Shown one piece after another: positions 18,601 to 28,095 of a stretch of DNA of 64,000 bases. Position numbers and translations under genes: made by a program. Source of the DNA: Haladaptatus cibarius D43. Its GTDB lineage: Archaea > Halobacteriota > Halobacteria > Halobacteriales > Haladaptataceae. The stretch covers positions 1,885,124 through 1,949,123 of the forward strand of contig NZ_JDTH01000002.1 of the NCBI RefSeq assembly GCF_000710615.1, read 5' to 3'. The notes beneath the pieces were generated by a model. It was not told the origin of the DNA. It did no database searches and was given only the letters and a program-made list of their open reading frames with translations. Positions within the stretch are counted from its first letter, which is position 1. Each line of letters starts with the position of its first letter.

Positions 18601-18798
18601 ATGCAAGCCGTCGTCCTCGCCGCCGGAAAAGGAATGTGCCTCCGACCGCTGACCGACGAGAAACCGAAGGCGGAGTCGATTCAGCGACTCGTGGACGAAA
18701 AGACGATGCTAGCGATGACGGCGGACGGATGGTCGGTGAACGTTAACATGCCCGAAGAACGGGGACTAGCGGAACGGAGACTGAAAAACAGTACGTGA
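18601..18798 (+). pseudogene. internally deleted sugar nucleotidyltransferase
   Basis: The 65-residue frame starts like a full NTP_transferase (AVVLAAGKGMCLRPLTDEKPK) and then jumps directly to the C-terminal end of the same family (SIQRLVDEKTMLAMTADGWSVNVNMPEERGLAERRL). Intact haloarchaeal homologues are about 245 residues, so roughly 175 central residues, including the sugar-binding and second metal sites, are missing in frame. The invariant Arg of the G-T/M-R-L-R-P loop is Cys here. It cannot be active, so it is scored as a remnant formed by deletion, with its promoter intact. A purposeful short protein cannot be excluded but is unlikely. Confidence 0.75.
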
Positions 18799-18842
18799 CA
18801 GCCGTCACGATTAGGCACTGCGAGGCCGAACGTCAACGTGTC

Positions 18843-19466
18843 ATGGAATCGGGGGAAGTGGCGATTTCGGTCGATGGCGTTCGACTGGAAGGGAATCTCG
18901 AAGTTCCGCAGGAAGCAACGGGAATCGTGATTTTTGCGCACGGCAGTGGAAGCAGTCGGAAGAGTCCGCGTAACAACTTCGTGGCCGAGCGACTGCGGGA
19001 GTTCGGTCTGGGAACGTTGCTGTTCGACTTGCTCACCGAAGAAGAAGACACCGTCTACGAGAATCGGTTCGACATCGAACTGCTGACCGACCGACTCGTC
19101 GCGGCGACGGAGTGGGTCGAAAACCGTGCGGAGACAACAGAGTACCAACTGGGCTATTTCCGGTCGAGTACGGGAGCCGCCGCCGCGCTTCGTGCGGCGG
19201 CGCGCCACCCCGTCGGCGCAGTCGTTTCGCGCGGCGGGCGGGTTGACCTCGCAACAGCAGTGTTAGACGCGATGTCCGCGCCGACGCTGTTCGTCGTCGG
19301 CGCGGAGGACACGCAGGTACTCGAACTGAACCGGGAGGCATACGCGCAGTTGTCCTGCGAGAAGGAACTCGAAATCGTGGCGGGTGCGGGCCACCTGTTC
19401 TCCGAACCGGGGACGCTGGAGACGGTTGCGAACGTGACAGGCGAGTGGTTTGCGTCGAATCTGTAG
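18843..19466 (+). CDS. alpha/beta hydrolase, dienelactone-hydrolase-like
   Basis: This 207-residue cytoplasmic protein has the alpha/beta-hydrolase pattern: oxyanion region IVIFAHGSGSSRKSPRN, nucleophile elbow YFRSSTGAAAAL, an acid after the strand LFVVGAEDTQ, and the terminal His in VAGAGHLFSEPG. The family elbow is normally GxSxG (often GASTGA); here the first Gly is Arg, which may strain the turn. The ATG at 18843 is preferred to an earlier GTG at 18795 because it begins the conserved MESGEVAISVDGVRLEG stretch. It lies just behind the deleted nucleotidyltransferase and may depend on that promoter. The substrate is unknown. Confidence 0.78.
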   Translation: MESGEVAISVDGVRLEGNLEVPQEATGIVIFAHGSGSSRKSPRNNFVAERLREFGLGTLLFDLLTEEEDTVYENRFDIELLTDRLVAATEWVENRAETTEYQLGYFRSSTGAAAALRAAARHPVGAVVSRGGRVDLATAVLDAMSAPTLFVVGAEDTQVLELNREAYAQLSCEKELEIVAGAGHLFSEPGTLETVANVTGEWFASNL

Positions 19467-19685
19467 CTACGGGAGGAAAAGCGGGACGATTACCAGCAGC
19501 AAGCCGAGAAGGGTACAAAGCAGTCCGTAGGCTTGGTATCGAGCGATGCCGAACTCGGTGAGTTCGCCCGAAGAGGCGACGGCAACACTATGTCTGATTT
19601 CAAATGTTTTCTGTGGTCTTGTCGCTACAGCAACCCCAATCCCGAGGATCAGAAGCCCCACAAGTGTCGATTCGAGAACGACCAT
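19467..19685 (-). CDS. small two-helix membrane protein
   Basis: The 72-residue product has two hydrophobic segments, about residues 6-22 and 52-71, joined by a polar loop (RPQKTFEIRHSV). It begins ATG at 19685 and its stop follows the hydrolase stop directly on the opposite strand (19466/19467), so the two genes converge with no spacer. I do not recognise the family; it could be a haloarchaeal conserved membrane protein of unknown role. It is downstream of the dpp permease cluster on the same strand. Confidence 0.6.
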   Translation of the reverse strand: MVVLESTLVGLLILGIGVAVATRPQKTFEIRHSVAVASSGELTEFGIARYQAYGLLCTLLGLLLVIVPLFLP

Positions 19686-19725
19686 ACAACTCTTAACTAT
19701 GATATTTAGACAAAAAGCTTACGGC

Positions 19726-20085
19726 CTAATATGCCGCATGCAAGACGGGCGTCATCGCACTCACGCCGACCATCCAGCCAGCACCGATACTACCGATGAC
19801 CGTCATCGCACGACGGGAGTCCGCCTCCGTCCAGTCCGAGTTCGAATCGAGTTGTTCGTTCATGTTTTCGATGGCCTCACCCGCGAACACCGAACCCGAC
19901 CACCCGAGGAGGCCGATAGCGAACCCGAGCGCACCGAGTGCGAAGACGTTCGCGCTGGCGAACCGCACCGAATCGCCCAACAACACGGCGGCGAGGAGAG
20001 CAACAGCGCCCAACGCGAACCCGAGAAACCCGAACCGGGCGGCGAAGCGAGCGCGCGAAAAGAGCACCGCACCGAGGGAATCCAT
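19726..20085 (-). CDS. small membrane protein downstream of dppC
   Basis: The 119-residue product has three or four hydrophobic segments (about 15-37, 42-65, and 92-115) with an acidic stretch NMNEQLDSNSDWTEADSRR between the last two. Its ATG overlaps the stop of the DppC-type permease gene (TGATG), so it is translated with the transporter operon. The family is not recognised; the tight coupling hints at an accessory role in peptide uptake, which is only inference. Confidence 0.7.
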   Translation of the reverse strand: MDSLGAVLFSRARFAARFGFLGFALGAVALLAAVLLGDSVRFASANVFALGALGFAIGLLGWSGSVFAGEAIENMNEQLDSNSDWTEADSRRAMTVIGSIGAGWMVGVSAMTPVLHAAY

Positions 20086-21047
20086 CAGTCTACCGTTTCA
20101 CGCATGCGGGGGTCGAGTGCGTCGCGCATGCCGTCGCCGAGCAGGTTGAAGCCCAGCACGGTCACGGCGAGGAACAGACCGGGGAAGAACGACCACCACC
20201 ACTCGCCGGAGAGCAAGCCGTTTTCGACGCCGTTCGAAAGCATCAGCCCCCACGACGGAGTCCCCGCTTGCGCACCGAATCCGAGAAACGAGAGCGCCGC
20301 GAGGTCGATGATGGCCAGCCCGAAGTTGAGCGTACTCTGCACCGTGATGGGTGCGAGCGAGTTCGGCAGGATGTGCCGCACGAGCACCCGCGGGTCGGTT
20401 GCGCCGAGTGCGACCGTCGCGTCGATGTACTCGTCTTCGAGCACTTTCAGCGCCGCACCGCGGACGACGCGGGCGAACCGCGGCGTGTACACGAGCGTCA
20501 GTGCGACGACTGCACGCCAGAGTCCCCAATCGTTCGGGAAGATGGCGACCAGCGCGAGCGCCAGCAAGAGCGCCGGGAACGCGAGCAGCACGTCCATCGT
20601 CCGCATGATGACGTTGTCGGTGAGGTCGCCGTAGTAGGCCGCCATGATGCCGAGTCCGACGCCGAGAACCGTCGAGGCACCGACCGTGATGGTACCGTAT
20701 TTCAGCGCCAGCCACGCACCGTACATGACGCGGGGAAAGATGTCACGGCTCTGGATGTCGGTTCCGAAGAGGTATTCACAGGAACCGAGCGAACCGACCG
20801 ACCCCGAGAGCGACTGATGACCGCACGGCCCTTGCATCGACGGGGCGCTACCGAGTTGCGAGGTCGTGATTACCCCGAGGTCGAGGAACAACCTCGCGTA
20901 GAGGGCGATTGCCACCATCGAGAGGATGATGAACAGGCCGGCCACGGCGAGACGATTCGACAGAAGCTGTGAGAGGAACGGCGAGGCACGGAGTCGTTCG
21001 ACGACTCCGCGCGTCTGCTGTTCTTCGGATTGTGATTGCGTACTCAT
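20085..21047 (-). CDS. dppC: dipeptide/oligopeptide ABC transporter permease (DppC-type)
   Basis: This 320-residue membrane protein is the second permease of a peptide importer. It has an N-terminal helix (LAVAGLFIILSMVAIAL, about 32-50), a periplasm-like loop with FGTDIQSRDIFPRVMYG typical of DppC/OppC, five further helices, and the EAA loop DATVALGATDPRVLVRHILPN that docks on the ATPase. The first 30 residues are polar. Its start overlaps the DppB gene stop by 4 bp and its stop overlaps the next small membrane gene. The transported solute may be di- or oligopeptides; the subfamily cannot be told further. Confidence 0.9.
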   Translation of the reverse strand: MSTQSQSEEQQTRGVVERLRASPFLSQLLSNRLAVAGLFIILSMVAIALYARLFLDLGVITTSQLGSAPSMQGPCGHQSLSGSVGSLGSCEYLFGTDIQSRDIFPRVMYGAWLALKYGTITVGASTVLGVGLGIMAAYYGDLTDNVIMRTMDVLLAFPALLLALALVAIFPNDWGLWRAVVALTLVYTPRFARVVRGAALKVLEDEYIDATVALGATDPRVLVRHILPNSLAPITVQSTLNFGLAIIDLAALSFLGFGAQAGTPSWGLMLSNGVENGLLSGEWWWSFFPGLFLAVTVLGFNLLGDGMRDALDPRMRETVD

Positions 21048-22057
21048 TGTTCGATCCTCGGGTCGAGGTAGGAGTATGTGATGTCAACGCCGAGATTAAC
21101 CAGCGTGAACAGGAGCGCGAATACCAGCACGGTACCTTGCACGACAGGGTAGTCACCGGCAGTGATGGCGTCCACCAGCAGTCGGCCGACGCCCGAGATA
21201 CCGAACACGGTTTCGGTCAGCACCGCACCGCCGAGCAGTGAACCGAACTGAATACCGATGACCGTAATCACCGGAATGAGCGCGTTCCGAAGGCCGTGTT
21301 TCATCAGGGTGATTTTGATTCCCTGCCCCTTGGCGCGCGCAGTTCGGATGTAATCCTGCCGGACGACTTCCAGCATCGACGAGCGCATCATCCGGGAGAT
21401 GAGCGCCATCTGGTAGATGCCAAGAACGAGGCACGGCAAGAAGAGGTGCCGAATTGCGGATACGAACGCATCGAACTCAAGCACGAGCAGTGTGTCGAGC
21501 GTAATGAAACCGGTTATCGCCGGTATCGAATGCTCCGCCGCGATACGGCCGCTCGTCGGAAGGACGCCGAGCATCTGAGCGAACAGGAGGATGAGAAGCG
21601 GGCCGCTCCAGAAGATAGGCACGCTGATTCCCGTCAGTGCACCGACCCGCGTGAAGTGGTCGGTGAACGAGTTCTGTTTGACCGCGCTGATAATCCCCAG
21701 CGGGATACCTATCGAAACACCGATTATCTGGCCGATAATCGCCATCTCGATGGTTGTCGGGAGTTTGTCGCCCAGAATCGTGGTGACCGGAACGCCTCGC
21801 CGAAGGTTGTACGACTGACCCAAATCGAGCTTGAGGGTGTTGAAGAGGAACTCTCCGTACTGCACCCATATCGGTTGGTCGAGTCCCAAGTCACGTTCTA
21901 TCTGACGAACGAACTCCTCCGATGCGCGCTGACCGGCCATCGACCGCGCCGGGTTCCCCGGAGAAAGATGGAGAATTGCGAAAACGAACGTCGCAACGCC
22001 CAACAAAACCGGGATCAGCAACAGAATACGCTTTAGGAGAAAGCGCTTGCTAATCAT
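21044..22057 (-). CDS. dppB: dipeptide/oligopeptide ABC transporter permease (DppB-type)
   Basis: This 337-residue six-helix permease begins with the typical KRFLLKRILLLIPVLLGVATF helix, followed by LSPGNPARSMAGQRASEE and the loop with DLGLDQPIWVQYGEFL. The EAA motif YIRTARAKGQGIKITLMKHGLRNALIPV (about 222-250) is intact. It pairs with DppC in the membrane and is transcribed after the substrate-binding gene, 49 bp upstream. Length and features are normal for the family. Confidence 0.92.
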   Translation of the reverse strand: MISKRFLLKRILLLIPVLLGVATFVFAILHLSPGNPARSMAGQRASEEFVRQIERDLGLDQPIWVQYGEFLFNTLKLDLGQSYNLRRGVPVTTILGDKLPTTIEMAIIGQIIGVSIGIPLGIISAVKQNSFTDHFTRVGALTGISVPIFWSGPLLILLFAQMLGVLPTSGRIAAEHSIPAITGFITLDTLLVLEFDAFVSAIRHLFLPCLVLGIYQMALISRMMRSSMLEVVRQDYIRTARAKGQGIKITLMKHGLRNALIPVITVIGIQFGSLLGGAVLTETVFGISGVGRLLVDAITAGDYPVVQGTVLVFALLFTLVNLGVDITYSYLDPRIEQ

Positions 22058-22106
22058 TATCCAAACGCATGCTATCGGTCACCAAAAAAGATGCGTTCTT
22101 CGGTCG

Positions 22107-23792
22107 TTATAGTTCAACCAAATTGAGGTACGGTCCGCTGATTGGCGCAAGCGTAAAGTTGCTCACGTCGTTGCTGACACCGCGAAGTTCCTCGGTGTGG
22201 GTGACGTACACCCACGGTGCTTCGTCGTGCGCGATTTTTCCGGCGTCTTTGTAGATTTGCTCGCGCTCGCTGTCGCCGTACTTCTTCTGTCCTTCCTCGA
22301 TGAGGCTCATGAACTCGTTGTTCGCCCACGCGGCGTTGTTGCTCGTGTTGTTCATGTCTTCCCACGCCATCCAATCTTGGTCTTCGGAGGCTTCGACGCC
22401 GTCTTTCGGTTGTGGGTGGAGCAGTGCGTAGTAGAAGTTGTCCGGGTCACCGTTGTCGGTCATCCAACCGAGGAAACAGGCGTCGTGTTTACCCTCGGAC
22501 GTGTAGGTGAGGTACGGGTCCCACACCTGTTCGTTGACGGTGACTTCGATGCCGATTTCTTGGAGGTTCGAACGAACCGTGTCCGCCGTCTGAACGGGTG
22601 ACGGGAAGTACGGACGCGGGTTGTTCATCGTCGACAGTTCGAACGAGAAGCCGTCGGCGTAGTCCGTCTGGTTGAGGAGTTCTTGGGCTTTCTCCGGGTT
22701 GTACGGGTACGGGTCAAGACTGTCGTTGTAGCCCATGACTCCCGGTGGAATCGGCTGACTCGACTGGACGGCGAGTCCCTCGTAGATGTTCTCCACGATG
22801 GCTTCCGTGTTGATGGCGTGGCTGATAGCCTTTCGGACGTTCTTGTCGCGGAACGCTTCGACGCGCGACATGTTGAACGCCATGTATCCGACGTTCAGGC
22901 CTTCCGTCCGTTCGAGCGTGACGCCGTCGCCACCCTCAATCTGCTTCGCCTGTTGTGCGCCGAGGCCGTCAACAATCTGGGATTCTCCGGAGAGGAGTCG
23001 CTGTGCGCGAGTACCGTTGTCCTGAACGCCGTCGAAGACTACTTCATTCACATTGGGCGCGTCGCCCCAGTAGTCGCCGTTCGCCGTGAGTCGGATGCGG
23101 CCTTGGTTCGTGTTCCAGTTGTCCAGTTCGAACGGGCCGGTGCCGACCGGCTTGCTGGCAATCTGGCCGCCGCTCTCTTGGATTTGTTTCTTCGAGAGCA
23201 CCGCGAGTGCGAATACGGCAAGGTTGGCGAGGAACGGCGCGTATCGCTCCCCGAGTTCGAACTTCAGCGTGTAATCGCCGTCGGCACTCACATTGTTGAC
23301 CTTGCCGAGCAGGTAATTACCGTAGATGGACGCGTTTCCTTTTCCATCGTAGTGGTTGTCGATGTAGTGTTCCGAGTCCTCCTTGAGGAATCTGTCGTAG
23401 GTTGCGAGAAAGTCGTCTGCGGTGAAATCCTCGCCGTTGTGGAATTTTGCGTCCTCGCGGAGTTGGAGCGTCGCCGTCTGGCCGTCGAGGTTGAAATCCG
23501 TCGCAAGACCTTCGGTGAGCGCGGTTTCTCCGGGCTTGAAGTGGATGAGGCGGTCGAAAATCTGGTTCATCACCTTCGCGTCCTCACCGCTGGTCGTCGC
23601 CTGCGGGTCGAGCGAACTGGAGTCACTCCCACGCGCGTAGGAGAGCAGTCCACCGCCGTTGCCGTCGCCATCGCCGTTTCCGTCGTCTCCTTCGTCGCCG
23701 CCGAGACAACCGGCGAGCGATGCGGCGGCGGCCGCTCCGCCCGCCGCTTTGAGGAAACTACGTCTGTCTGTTACATTGTTTCGTGACGCCAT
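22107..23792 (-). CDS. dppA: peptide ABC transporter substrate-binding lipoprotein (DppA-type)
   Basis: This 561-residue family-5 solute-binding protein is exported by the Tat route: twin Arg at 10-11 (DRRSFLK), an alanine-rich helix and the lipobox LAGC (Cys29). A Gly/Asp-rich tether (about 30-47) is followed by the binding body with SSSLDPQATTSGEDAKVMNQIFDRL, LREDAKFHNGEDFTADDF and a final EAPWVYVTHTEELRG, all standard for DppA/OppA proteins. It is the first gene of the dpp operon as read on the minus strand, with its own TATA box upstream. The ligand is unknown; peptides are most likely. Confidence 0.92.
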   Translation of the reverse strand: MASRNNVTDRRSFLKAAGGAAAAASLAGCLGGDEGDDGNGDGDGNGGGLLSYARGSDSSSLDPQATTSGEDAKVMNQIFDRLIHFKPGETALTEGLATDFNLDGQTATLQLREDAKFHNGEDFTADDFLATYDRFLKEDSEHYIDNHYDGKGNASIYGNYLLGKVNNVSADGDYTLKFELGERYAPFLANLAVFALAVLSKKQIQESGGQIASKPVGTGPFELDNWNTNQGRIRLTANGDYWGDAPNVNEVVFDGVQDNGTRAQRLLSGESQIVDGLGAQQAKQIEGGDGVTLERTEGLNVGYMAFNMSRVEAFRDKNVRKAISHAINTEAIVENIYEGLAVQSSQPIPPGVMGYNDSLDPYPYNPEKAQELLNQTDYADGFSFELSTMNNPRPYFPSPVQTADTVRSNLQEIGIEVTVNEQVWDPYLTYTSEGKHDACFLGWMTDNGDPDNFYYALLHPQPKDGVEASEDQDWMAWEDMNNTSNNAAWANNEFMSLIEEGQKKYGDSEREQIYKDAGKIAHDEAPWVYVTHTEELRGVSNDVSNFTLAPISGPYLNLVEL

Positions 23793-23813
23793 ACGTCACA
23801 GTGTTTCTATGTT

Positions 23814-23823
23814 CCATATAAAC
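23814..23823 (-). promoter_or_regulatory. TATA box of the dpp operon
   Basis: On the minus strand GTTTATATGG lies about 22-31 nt before the ATG at 23792, indicating a leaderless transcript. The rest of the spacer up to 24075 is AT-rich and shows no gene. Confidence 0.5.
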
Positions 23824-24075
23824 ATACCGAACCGATAGTAGAATATATTCATATGGATCAACACATAATACGTCGTGAAAGTGATTAGTAGTCGGTGATT
23901 TATCTTTCGAGTTCAAAATAAGCCGCCGAAATTCCACTTTTGGCAACGGTATGAAATCTTTGATGCGCCACGTTAGTTTTGGATTCGGTCGCGGATGGGG
24001 TGATAAAATCAATCAGACTACCCGAGTATTGTCACCACATTCGGGCAAAAATACACAAAGGTACACGAAATCCAG

Positions 24076-26532
24076 CTATTCGGGTTGGTCGTAGAGATGG
24101 CACGCCGAGGGGTGTGCGCTGTTCTGTAGCACTGGACTGTTGTGTTCGCAGATGCTCGTGAAGTTTTCACGGAGGAGCGACTCGGCAGACTCCCAATCGC
24201 CGTTTTCGAGATGGTCGAACGATTGTTCGACTATCTCGCGGGGTTCGCCCGTCGGTTCGGTGTCGAACAGGCGACTCCAGAGGACGGCGCGGAAGGAACC
24301 GCTAGCCACCGACCCACCGTCGGTTGCGGTCGCTTCCTGCACTGGAGCGGTGCCTTCCGCTGCCTGCTCGCGCACGGAGTCGAGGTTGATGGAGCGGTCT
24401 TCGACCCGTTCGCGGTAATCCATCACTTCGCGGAACGCCCGCTGGTCGATGTCCATGCCTTCCGGCGGGATGATTTTCGGACAACGGGTTCGGAAGTGAC
24501 AGCCACTCGGCGGGTCGATTGGCGACGGAACGTCGCCTTCGAGGATGATTCGGTCGTCGGTGTCCGCTCGCGGGTCGGGTTCCGGAATCGCCGAGAGGAG
24601 CGCCTGCGTGTAGGGGTGTTTCGGGTCGGCAAACAGTTCGTCGGTGTCCGCGACTTCCACGATTTCGCCGAGGTACATCACCGCGATGCGGTCTGAGATG
24701 TGGCGAACCACGGAGAGGTCGTGCGCGATGAACAGATAGGTCAACCCGAACTCCTCCTGCAAATCTTCCAGCAAGTTGATGATTTGGGCCTGCACGGACA
24801 CGTCCAGCGCAGAAACCGGTTCGTCGGCGACGATGAAGTCGGGGTCAACCGCCAGTGCGCGGGCGATGCCGACGCGCTGGCGCTGACCGCCCGAAATTTC
24901 GTGGGGATAACGGTCGCGCTGACCCGGTTCCAGACCGACGTTCTCCATCAGTTCGGTAACGCGCTCGTCGCGGTTACCTTTCGCAAGGCCATGGATTTTT
25001 AGCGGTTCGGCGATGGTTTGTTCGACCGTCATCCGCGGGTCAAGACTGGACAGCGGGTCTTGGAAAATCATCTGCATGTCTTTTCGTGTCTCGCGGAGTT
25101 CCGTGCTGTCCAACCCGCCGAGGTCGGTTCCCGCGAAGACGACGCGCCCGTCCGTCAGCTGTTCGAGGCGCAAGAGCGAGCGACCGGCGGTCGATTTACC
25201 ACACCCAGATTCGCCGACGAGGCCGAGCGTCTCGCCCTCGTAGATGTCGAAAGAGATGCCATCGACCGCTTTCACGCTCTGATTCTCCTTTGCGAGCCAC
25301 TTGTCGAGGAAATCGTCCGCCCGGGAATAGTGTTTTTTCAGTTGGTCAACCGTCACCAGCGATTCGCCGGTTTCGTGTCCTTCGGTCGAAATACTCTCGT
25401 GTTCCTCGATGTACTCTTGCTCCTCGAAATCTTCGAGAACGCATTTCGCGCGATGGTCAACGCCGTCCGGGCCGTGTTGAAGACTCGGAATTTCGCCCTG
25501 CGTACACTCCGGTTTCGCCCACGGACAGCGCGGCGCGAAGTGACACCCTTCGGGCATGTCGATGAGGTCGGGAACGTTGCCGTCGATTGGCGTCAGGCGC
25601 TCTTTGTCCTCGCGCGGGATGGATTCGAGCAGCGCGTAGGTGTAGGGGTGGCTCGGATTGTGGAAAATCTCGTCAACCGGGCCGACTTCCACGAGGTCGC
25701 CCGCATACATTACCGCAACGCGGTCACAGGTTTCGGCGACGACGCCGAGGTCGTGCGTAATCATGAACACGGACATGCCCAGTTCGTCCTGCAAATCGTT
25801 GATGAGGTCGAGAATCTGGGCCTGAATCGTCACGTCCAGCGCGGTCGTCGGTTCGTCCGCGATGAGCAGTTTCGGTTTGCAGGCGAGCGCGATGGCGATG
25901 AGGACGCGCTGGCGCATCCCGCCGGAGAACTCGTGTGGGTACTCCTCGACGCGGGATTCTGGCTCGGAAATCCCGACTTCCTGCAGGATGTCGATGGTGT
26001 CCTGGAGGAGGTCTTCGTCCATGCTGTCATCACCGAGTTTCGGCGCGATTTCACGAACCGCGTTCCACCAGTTGTCGTTTCGTTTGCCCTCGTACTGGTG
26101 GAGTCGCAGACTTTCCGCGACTTGCTCGCCCACGGTCAGCGCGGGATTGAGCGAGGTCATCGGGTCTTGGAAAATCATCCCCATTTCGCCACCCCGGATG
26201 TCTCGCATGACGGGTTCGGGAGCGTTCATGAAGTCGATGTAGCCCTCGTCGGGGAACACGAACTTTCCGACGCCTTCCGGGTACTTATCCGCGAACTCGG
26301 AAGCGATGTCCTCGTCTTGGAACTTGATGTCGCCGGAGACGACTTCGCCCGGGTCGTCGATGAGTTGCATCGCGGAGAGCGCGGTGACGCTCTTTCCCGA
26401 CCCCGATTCGCCGACGAGTCCGACCGTCTCACCCTCGCGGATGGTCAGTTCGAAGTCGTCCACCGCCTTGACCGTTCCCCGCTCCGTGTGGAACTGCGTC
26501 TTGAGATTCGAGATGGACAGTAAATCGGTCAC
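24076..26532 (-). CDS. dppDF: fused peptide ABC transporter ATPase (DppD-DppF type)
   Basis: This 818-residue protein joins both ATPases of a peptide importer. The first domain (about 1-380) has Walker [10 protein letters not shown], signature FSGGMRQR and Walker [13 protein letters not shown]; the second (about 395-745) has [17 protein letters not shown] and [12 protein letters not shown]. Each is followed by the Cys-bearing oligopeptide C-terminal motif ([15 protein letters not shown] and [11 protein letters not shown]). The last 90 residues are an extra acidic helical tail with [17 protein letters not shown]. The gene lies 283 bp from dppA in the same direction and is transcribed before it. 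In many organisms these are two separate genes. Confidence 0.9.
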   Translation of the reverse strand: MTDLLSISNLKTQFHTERGTVKAVDDFELTIREGETVGLVGESGSGKSVTALSAMQLIDDPGEVVSGDIKFQDEDIASEFADKYPEGVGKFVFPDEGYIDFMNAPEPVMRDIRGGEMGMIFQDPMTSLNPALTVGEQVAESLRLHQYEGKRNDNWWNAVREIAPKLGDDSMDEDLLQDTIDILQEVGISEPESRVEEYPHEFSGGMRQRVLIAIALACKPKLLIADEPTTALDVTIQAQILDLINDLQDELGMSVFMITHDLGVVAETCDRVAVMYAGDLVEVGPVDEIFHNPSHPYTYALLESIPREDKERLTPIDGNVPDLIDMPEGCHFAPRCPWAKPECTQGEIPSLQHGPDGVDHRAKCVLEDFEEQEYIEEHESISTEGHETGESLVTVDQLKKHYSRADDFLDKWLAKENQSVKAVDGISFDIYEGETLGLVGESGCGKSTAGRSLLRLEQLTDGRVVFAGTDLGGLDSTELRETRKDMQMIFQDPLSSLDPRMTVEQTIAEPLKIHGLAKGNRDERVTELMENVGLEPGQRDRYPHEISGGQRQRVGIARALAVDPDFIVADEPVSALDVSVQAQIINLLEDLQEEFGLTYLFIAHDLSVVRHISDRIAVMYLGEIVEVADTDELFADPKHPYTQALLSAIPEPDPRADTDDRIILEGDVPSPIDPPSGCHFRTRCPKIIPPEGMDIDQRAFREVMDYRERVEDRSINLDSVREQAAEGTAPVQEATATDGGSVASGSFRAVLWSRLFDTEPTGEPREIVEQSFDHLENGDWESAESLLRENFTSICEHNSPVLQNSAHPSACHLYDQPE

Positions 26533-26658
26533 AGTTACGCGGGTATCCTTTTCCTGTTAGCAAAAATCGTTCGGTTGTATGTAGCACGCGGCATACGAAC
26601 GAGGAAAGCGGCCATCGACGAAGGAAGGTTGTTGTCTAGGCGGAGTGTGCAGGACAGT

Positions 26659-27114
26659 ATGAAACGGGTATCCGAATTGTATTCCCCGAAATCAGTGGCG
26701 GAGTACACGCTGGACGACGACAGACTCGTGGAAGTCGAAGACGAATGGTTGCGGCTTTCGGCGGACAGGGAGGCCGTCGAATTTGGGCGGACGATTACGG
26801 TCACGATAGAGAATGTTTCCGAGAGAGAAGTAATCGTTAGCCCAGAACACCCGTTTACACTTTTGGAAGAAACCAAATCCGGATGGGTAGAACTCGTCGG
26901 GACAACAGCGAACGGCGTTCCGTTGGCGGCATTAGCTCTGTCCCCGGGTAGTTCGGAAGCCATAGAACTACCGATAAGACGGGATGCAGTCGCCGATTTC
27001 GGGACGTACGGTCTCCTTCGAGAACTCTCGCCGGGACAACACCGATTCGTCTATCTTGGTTCGAATCCGTACCTGTGCATCGATTTCGAGATAAAACCGA
27101 GCGAAAAACAGTAG
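26659..27114 (+). CDS. immunoglobulin-like domain protein
   Basis: This 151-residue protein looks like a single all-beta domain, residues about 20-148, with the order EVEDEWLRLSADREAVEFGRT, ITVTIENVSEREVIV, HPFTLLEETKSGWVEL, LSPGSSEAIELPI and LSPGQHRFVY. This pattern resembles the bacterial Ig-like Big_14/BsuPI-type fold, but the assignment is tentative. The ATG at 26659 is chosen over an upstream TTG because it begins the predicted domain and lies a normal distance from the divergent ATPase gene. There is no signal peptide, so it is probably cytoplasmic. Function is unknown. Confidence 0.65.
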   Translation: MKRVSELYSPKSVAEYTLDDDRLVEVEDEWLRLSADREAVEFGRTITVTIENVSEREVIVSPEHPFTLLEETKSGWVELVGTTANGVPLAALALSPGSSEAIELPIRRDAVADFGTYGLLRELSPGQHRFVYLGSNPYLCIDFEIKPSEKQ

Positions 27115-27121
27115 TCTGGAA

Positions 27122-27646
27122 TTACAACCGCAACACCATCTCCAACTCGAAACTCTCCGCGTCGGCGGTGTCGAATCCGACGTTCCGGTAGAGGTTCACG
27201 GCGGCGCGGTTCCAGCGTTCGACCGTGAGCCACACTTTATCGACATCCTGCTGTCGTCCGTAGCCGAGTAGTGTGCGAATGAGGTGTGATCCGATTCCCG
27301 CGCGCTGGTAGTCCTGATGAACGAAGATGGCGAGTTCGTAGGCGGAGTCACCGTCCGGAACGAGGGTCGCGTGGCCCGCAATTTCGTCGCCGTGCCACGC
27401 GACCACGTTGTAGCCGTCGCCGTCGGTCAGGGTCTCGACCCAATTTCGGACTCGTGACTCCGTGGCCGGGGGAATCCCCTGTGCGCGGTCGGCGGGGTCG
27501 AAATCGGAGTACATCGCCACGAGCGGTTCCACGTCGTCTTCGAACGCTCGGATTTCTATCTCGCGCTCCTCACGGTCGTTGAACGAAAGCGGCGGTTCCG
27601 GAAACGGCCCTGCGGGTTCGTCCGGAAAACGTCGATGGTCGTTCAT
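27122..27646 (-). CDS. GNAT-family N-acetyltransferase
   Basis: This 174-residue protein carries the GNAT fold with the acetyl-CoA loop VHQDYQRAGIGSHLIRTLLGYG (Q/RxxGxG/A pattern, about 111-132) and the later LTVERWNRAAVNLYRNVGFD. The N-terminal half has EIRAFEDDVEPLVAMYSDFDPADRAQGIPP. The acceptor is unknown; the family includes amino-acid, aminoglycoside and protein acetylases. Its ATG overlaps the UspA stop upstream by 4 bp, so both genes are co-transcribed on the minus strand. Confidence 0.85.
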   Translation of the reverse strand: MNDHRRFPDEPAGPFPEPPLSFNDREEREIEIRAFEDDVEPLVAMYSDFDPADRAQGIPPATESRVRNWVETLTDGDGYNVVAWHGDEIAGHATLVPDGDSAYELAIFVHQDYQRAGIGSHLIRTLLGYGRQQDVDKVWLTVERWNRAAVNLYRNVGFDTADAESFELEMVLRL

Positions 27647-28011
27647 CGTACCAGTTTCACCGAGACGTGGGAGTTCAACAGGACGAACTCGGCGATGTGG
27701 CCGAGTCGAATTTTCCCCATCGGACTGCGCTGGCCGCCGCCGAGAACGATTTGGTCGTAGCCCTCGCTTTCGGCGATGTCGAGCAGTCGGCTTCCAGGGT
27801 CACCCGACACGTCGCGTACTGTCGCGTCTAAGTCGGCGTCCGCGAGCACGGTTTCGACCTTCTCGCCGATTTCGTCCTTCGTCCGGTCGCTCTCCGGATT
27901 GTCGAGGACGGCGACCGTCAGGTCGTCGTCCGCGAGAACGGCGCGCGATACCGTCTGTTCCAGTGCGGTGAAAGAGTCTTCACTTCCACCGATTCCCAAC
28001 AATACTTTCAT
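27643..28011 (-). CDS. universal stress protein-like protein
   Basis: This 122-residue UspA-fold protein begins MKVLLGIGGSEDSFTALEQTV and ends with QIVLGGGQRSPMGKIRLGHIAEFVLLNSHVSVKLVR. The C-terminal glycine motif is altered: GGGQRSPMGKIRLGHIAE retains the phosphate-binding logic (GxxxxxxGxxxxG) but with Gly-His instead of Gly-Ser at the ribose position, so nucleotide binding is unsure. The ATG at 28011 is favoured because it starts the first beta-strand; an in-frame upstream start would add 21 non-homologous residues. It overlaps the GNAT gene downstream. Confidence 0.82.
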   Translation of the reverse strand: MKVLLGIGGSEDSFTALEQTVSRAVLADDDLTVAVLDNPESDRTKDEIGEKVETVLADADLDATVRDVSGDPGSRLLDIAESEGYDQIVLGGGQRSPMGKIRLGHIAEFVLLNSHVSVKLVR

Positions 28012-28095
28012 ACTACCCCCATGCCCGGCATCTGCCAAAACAGTTGGGTGCGATACTGCGATACGCTTTTGCACCCCGCTCGGTAACGACGGCGT

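Noticed and set aside
18795..18842. Earlier GTG start for the alpha/beta hydrolase
   Set aside because: It would add residues overlapping the remnant gene and lacks homology to the family's N terminus.
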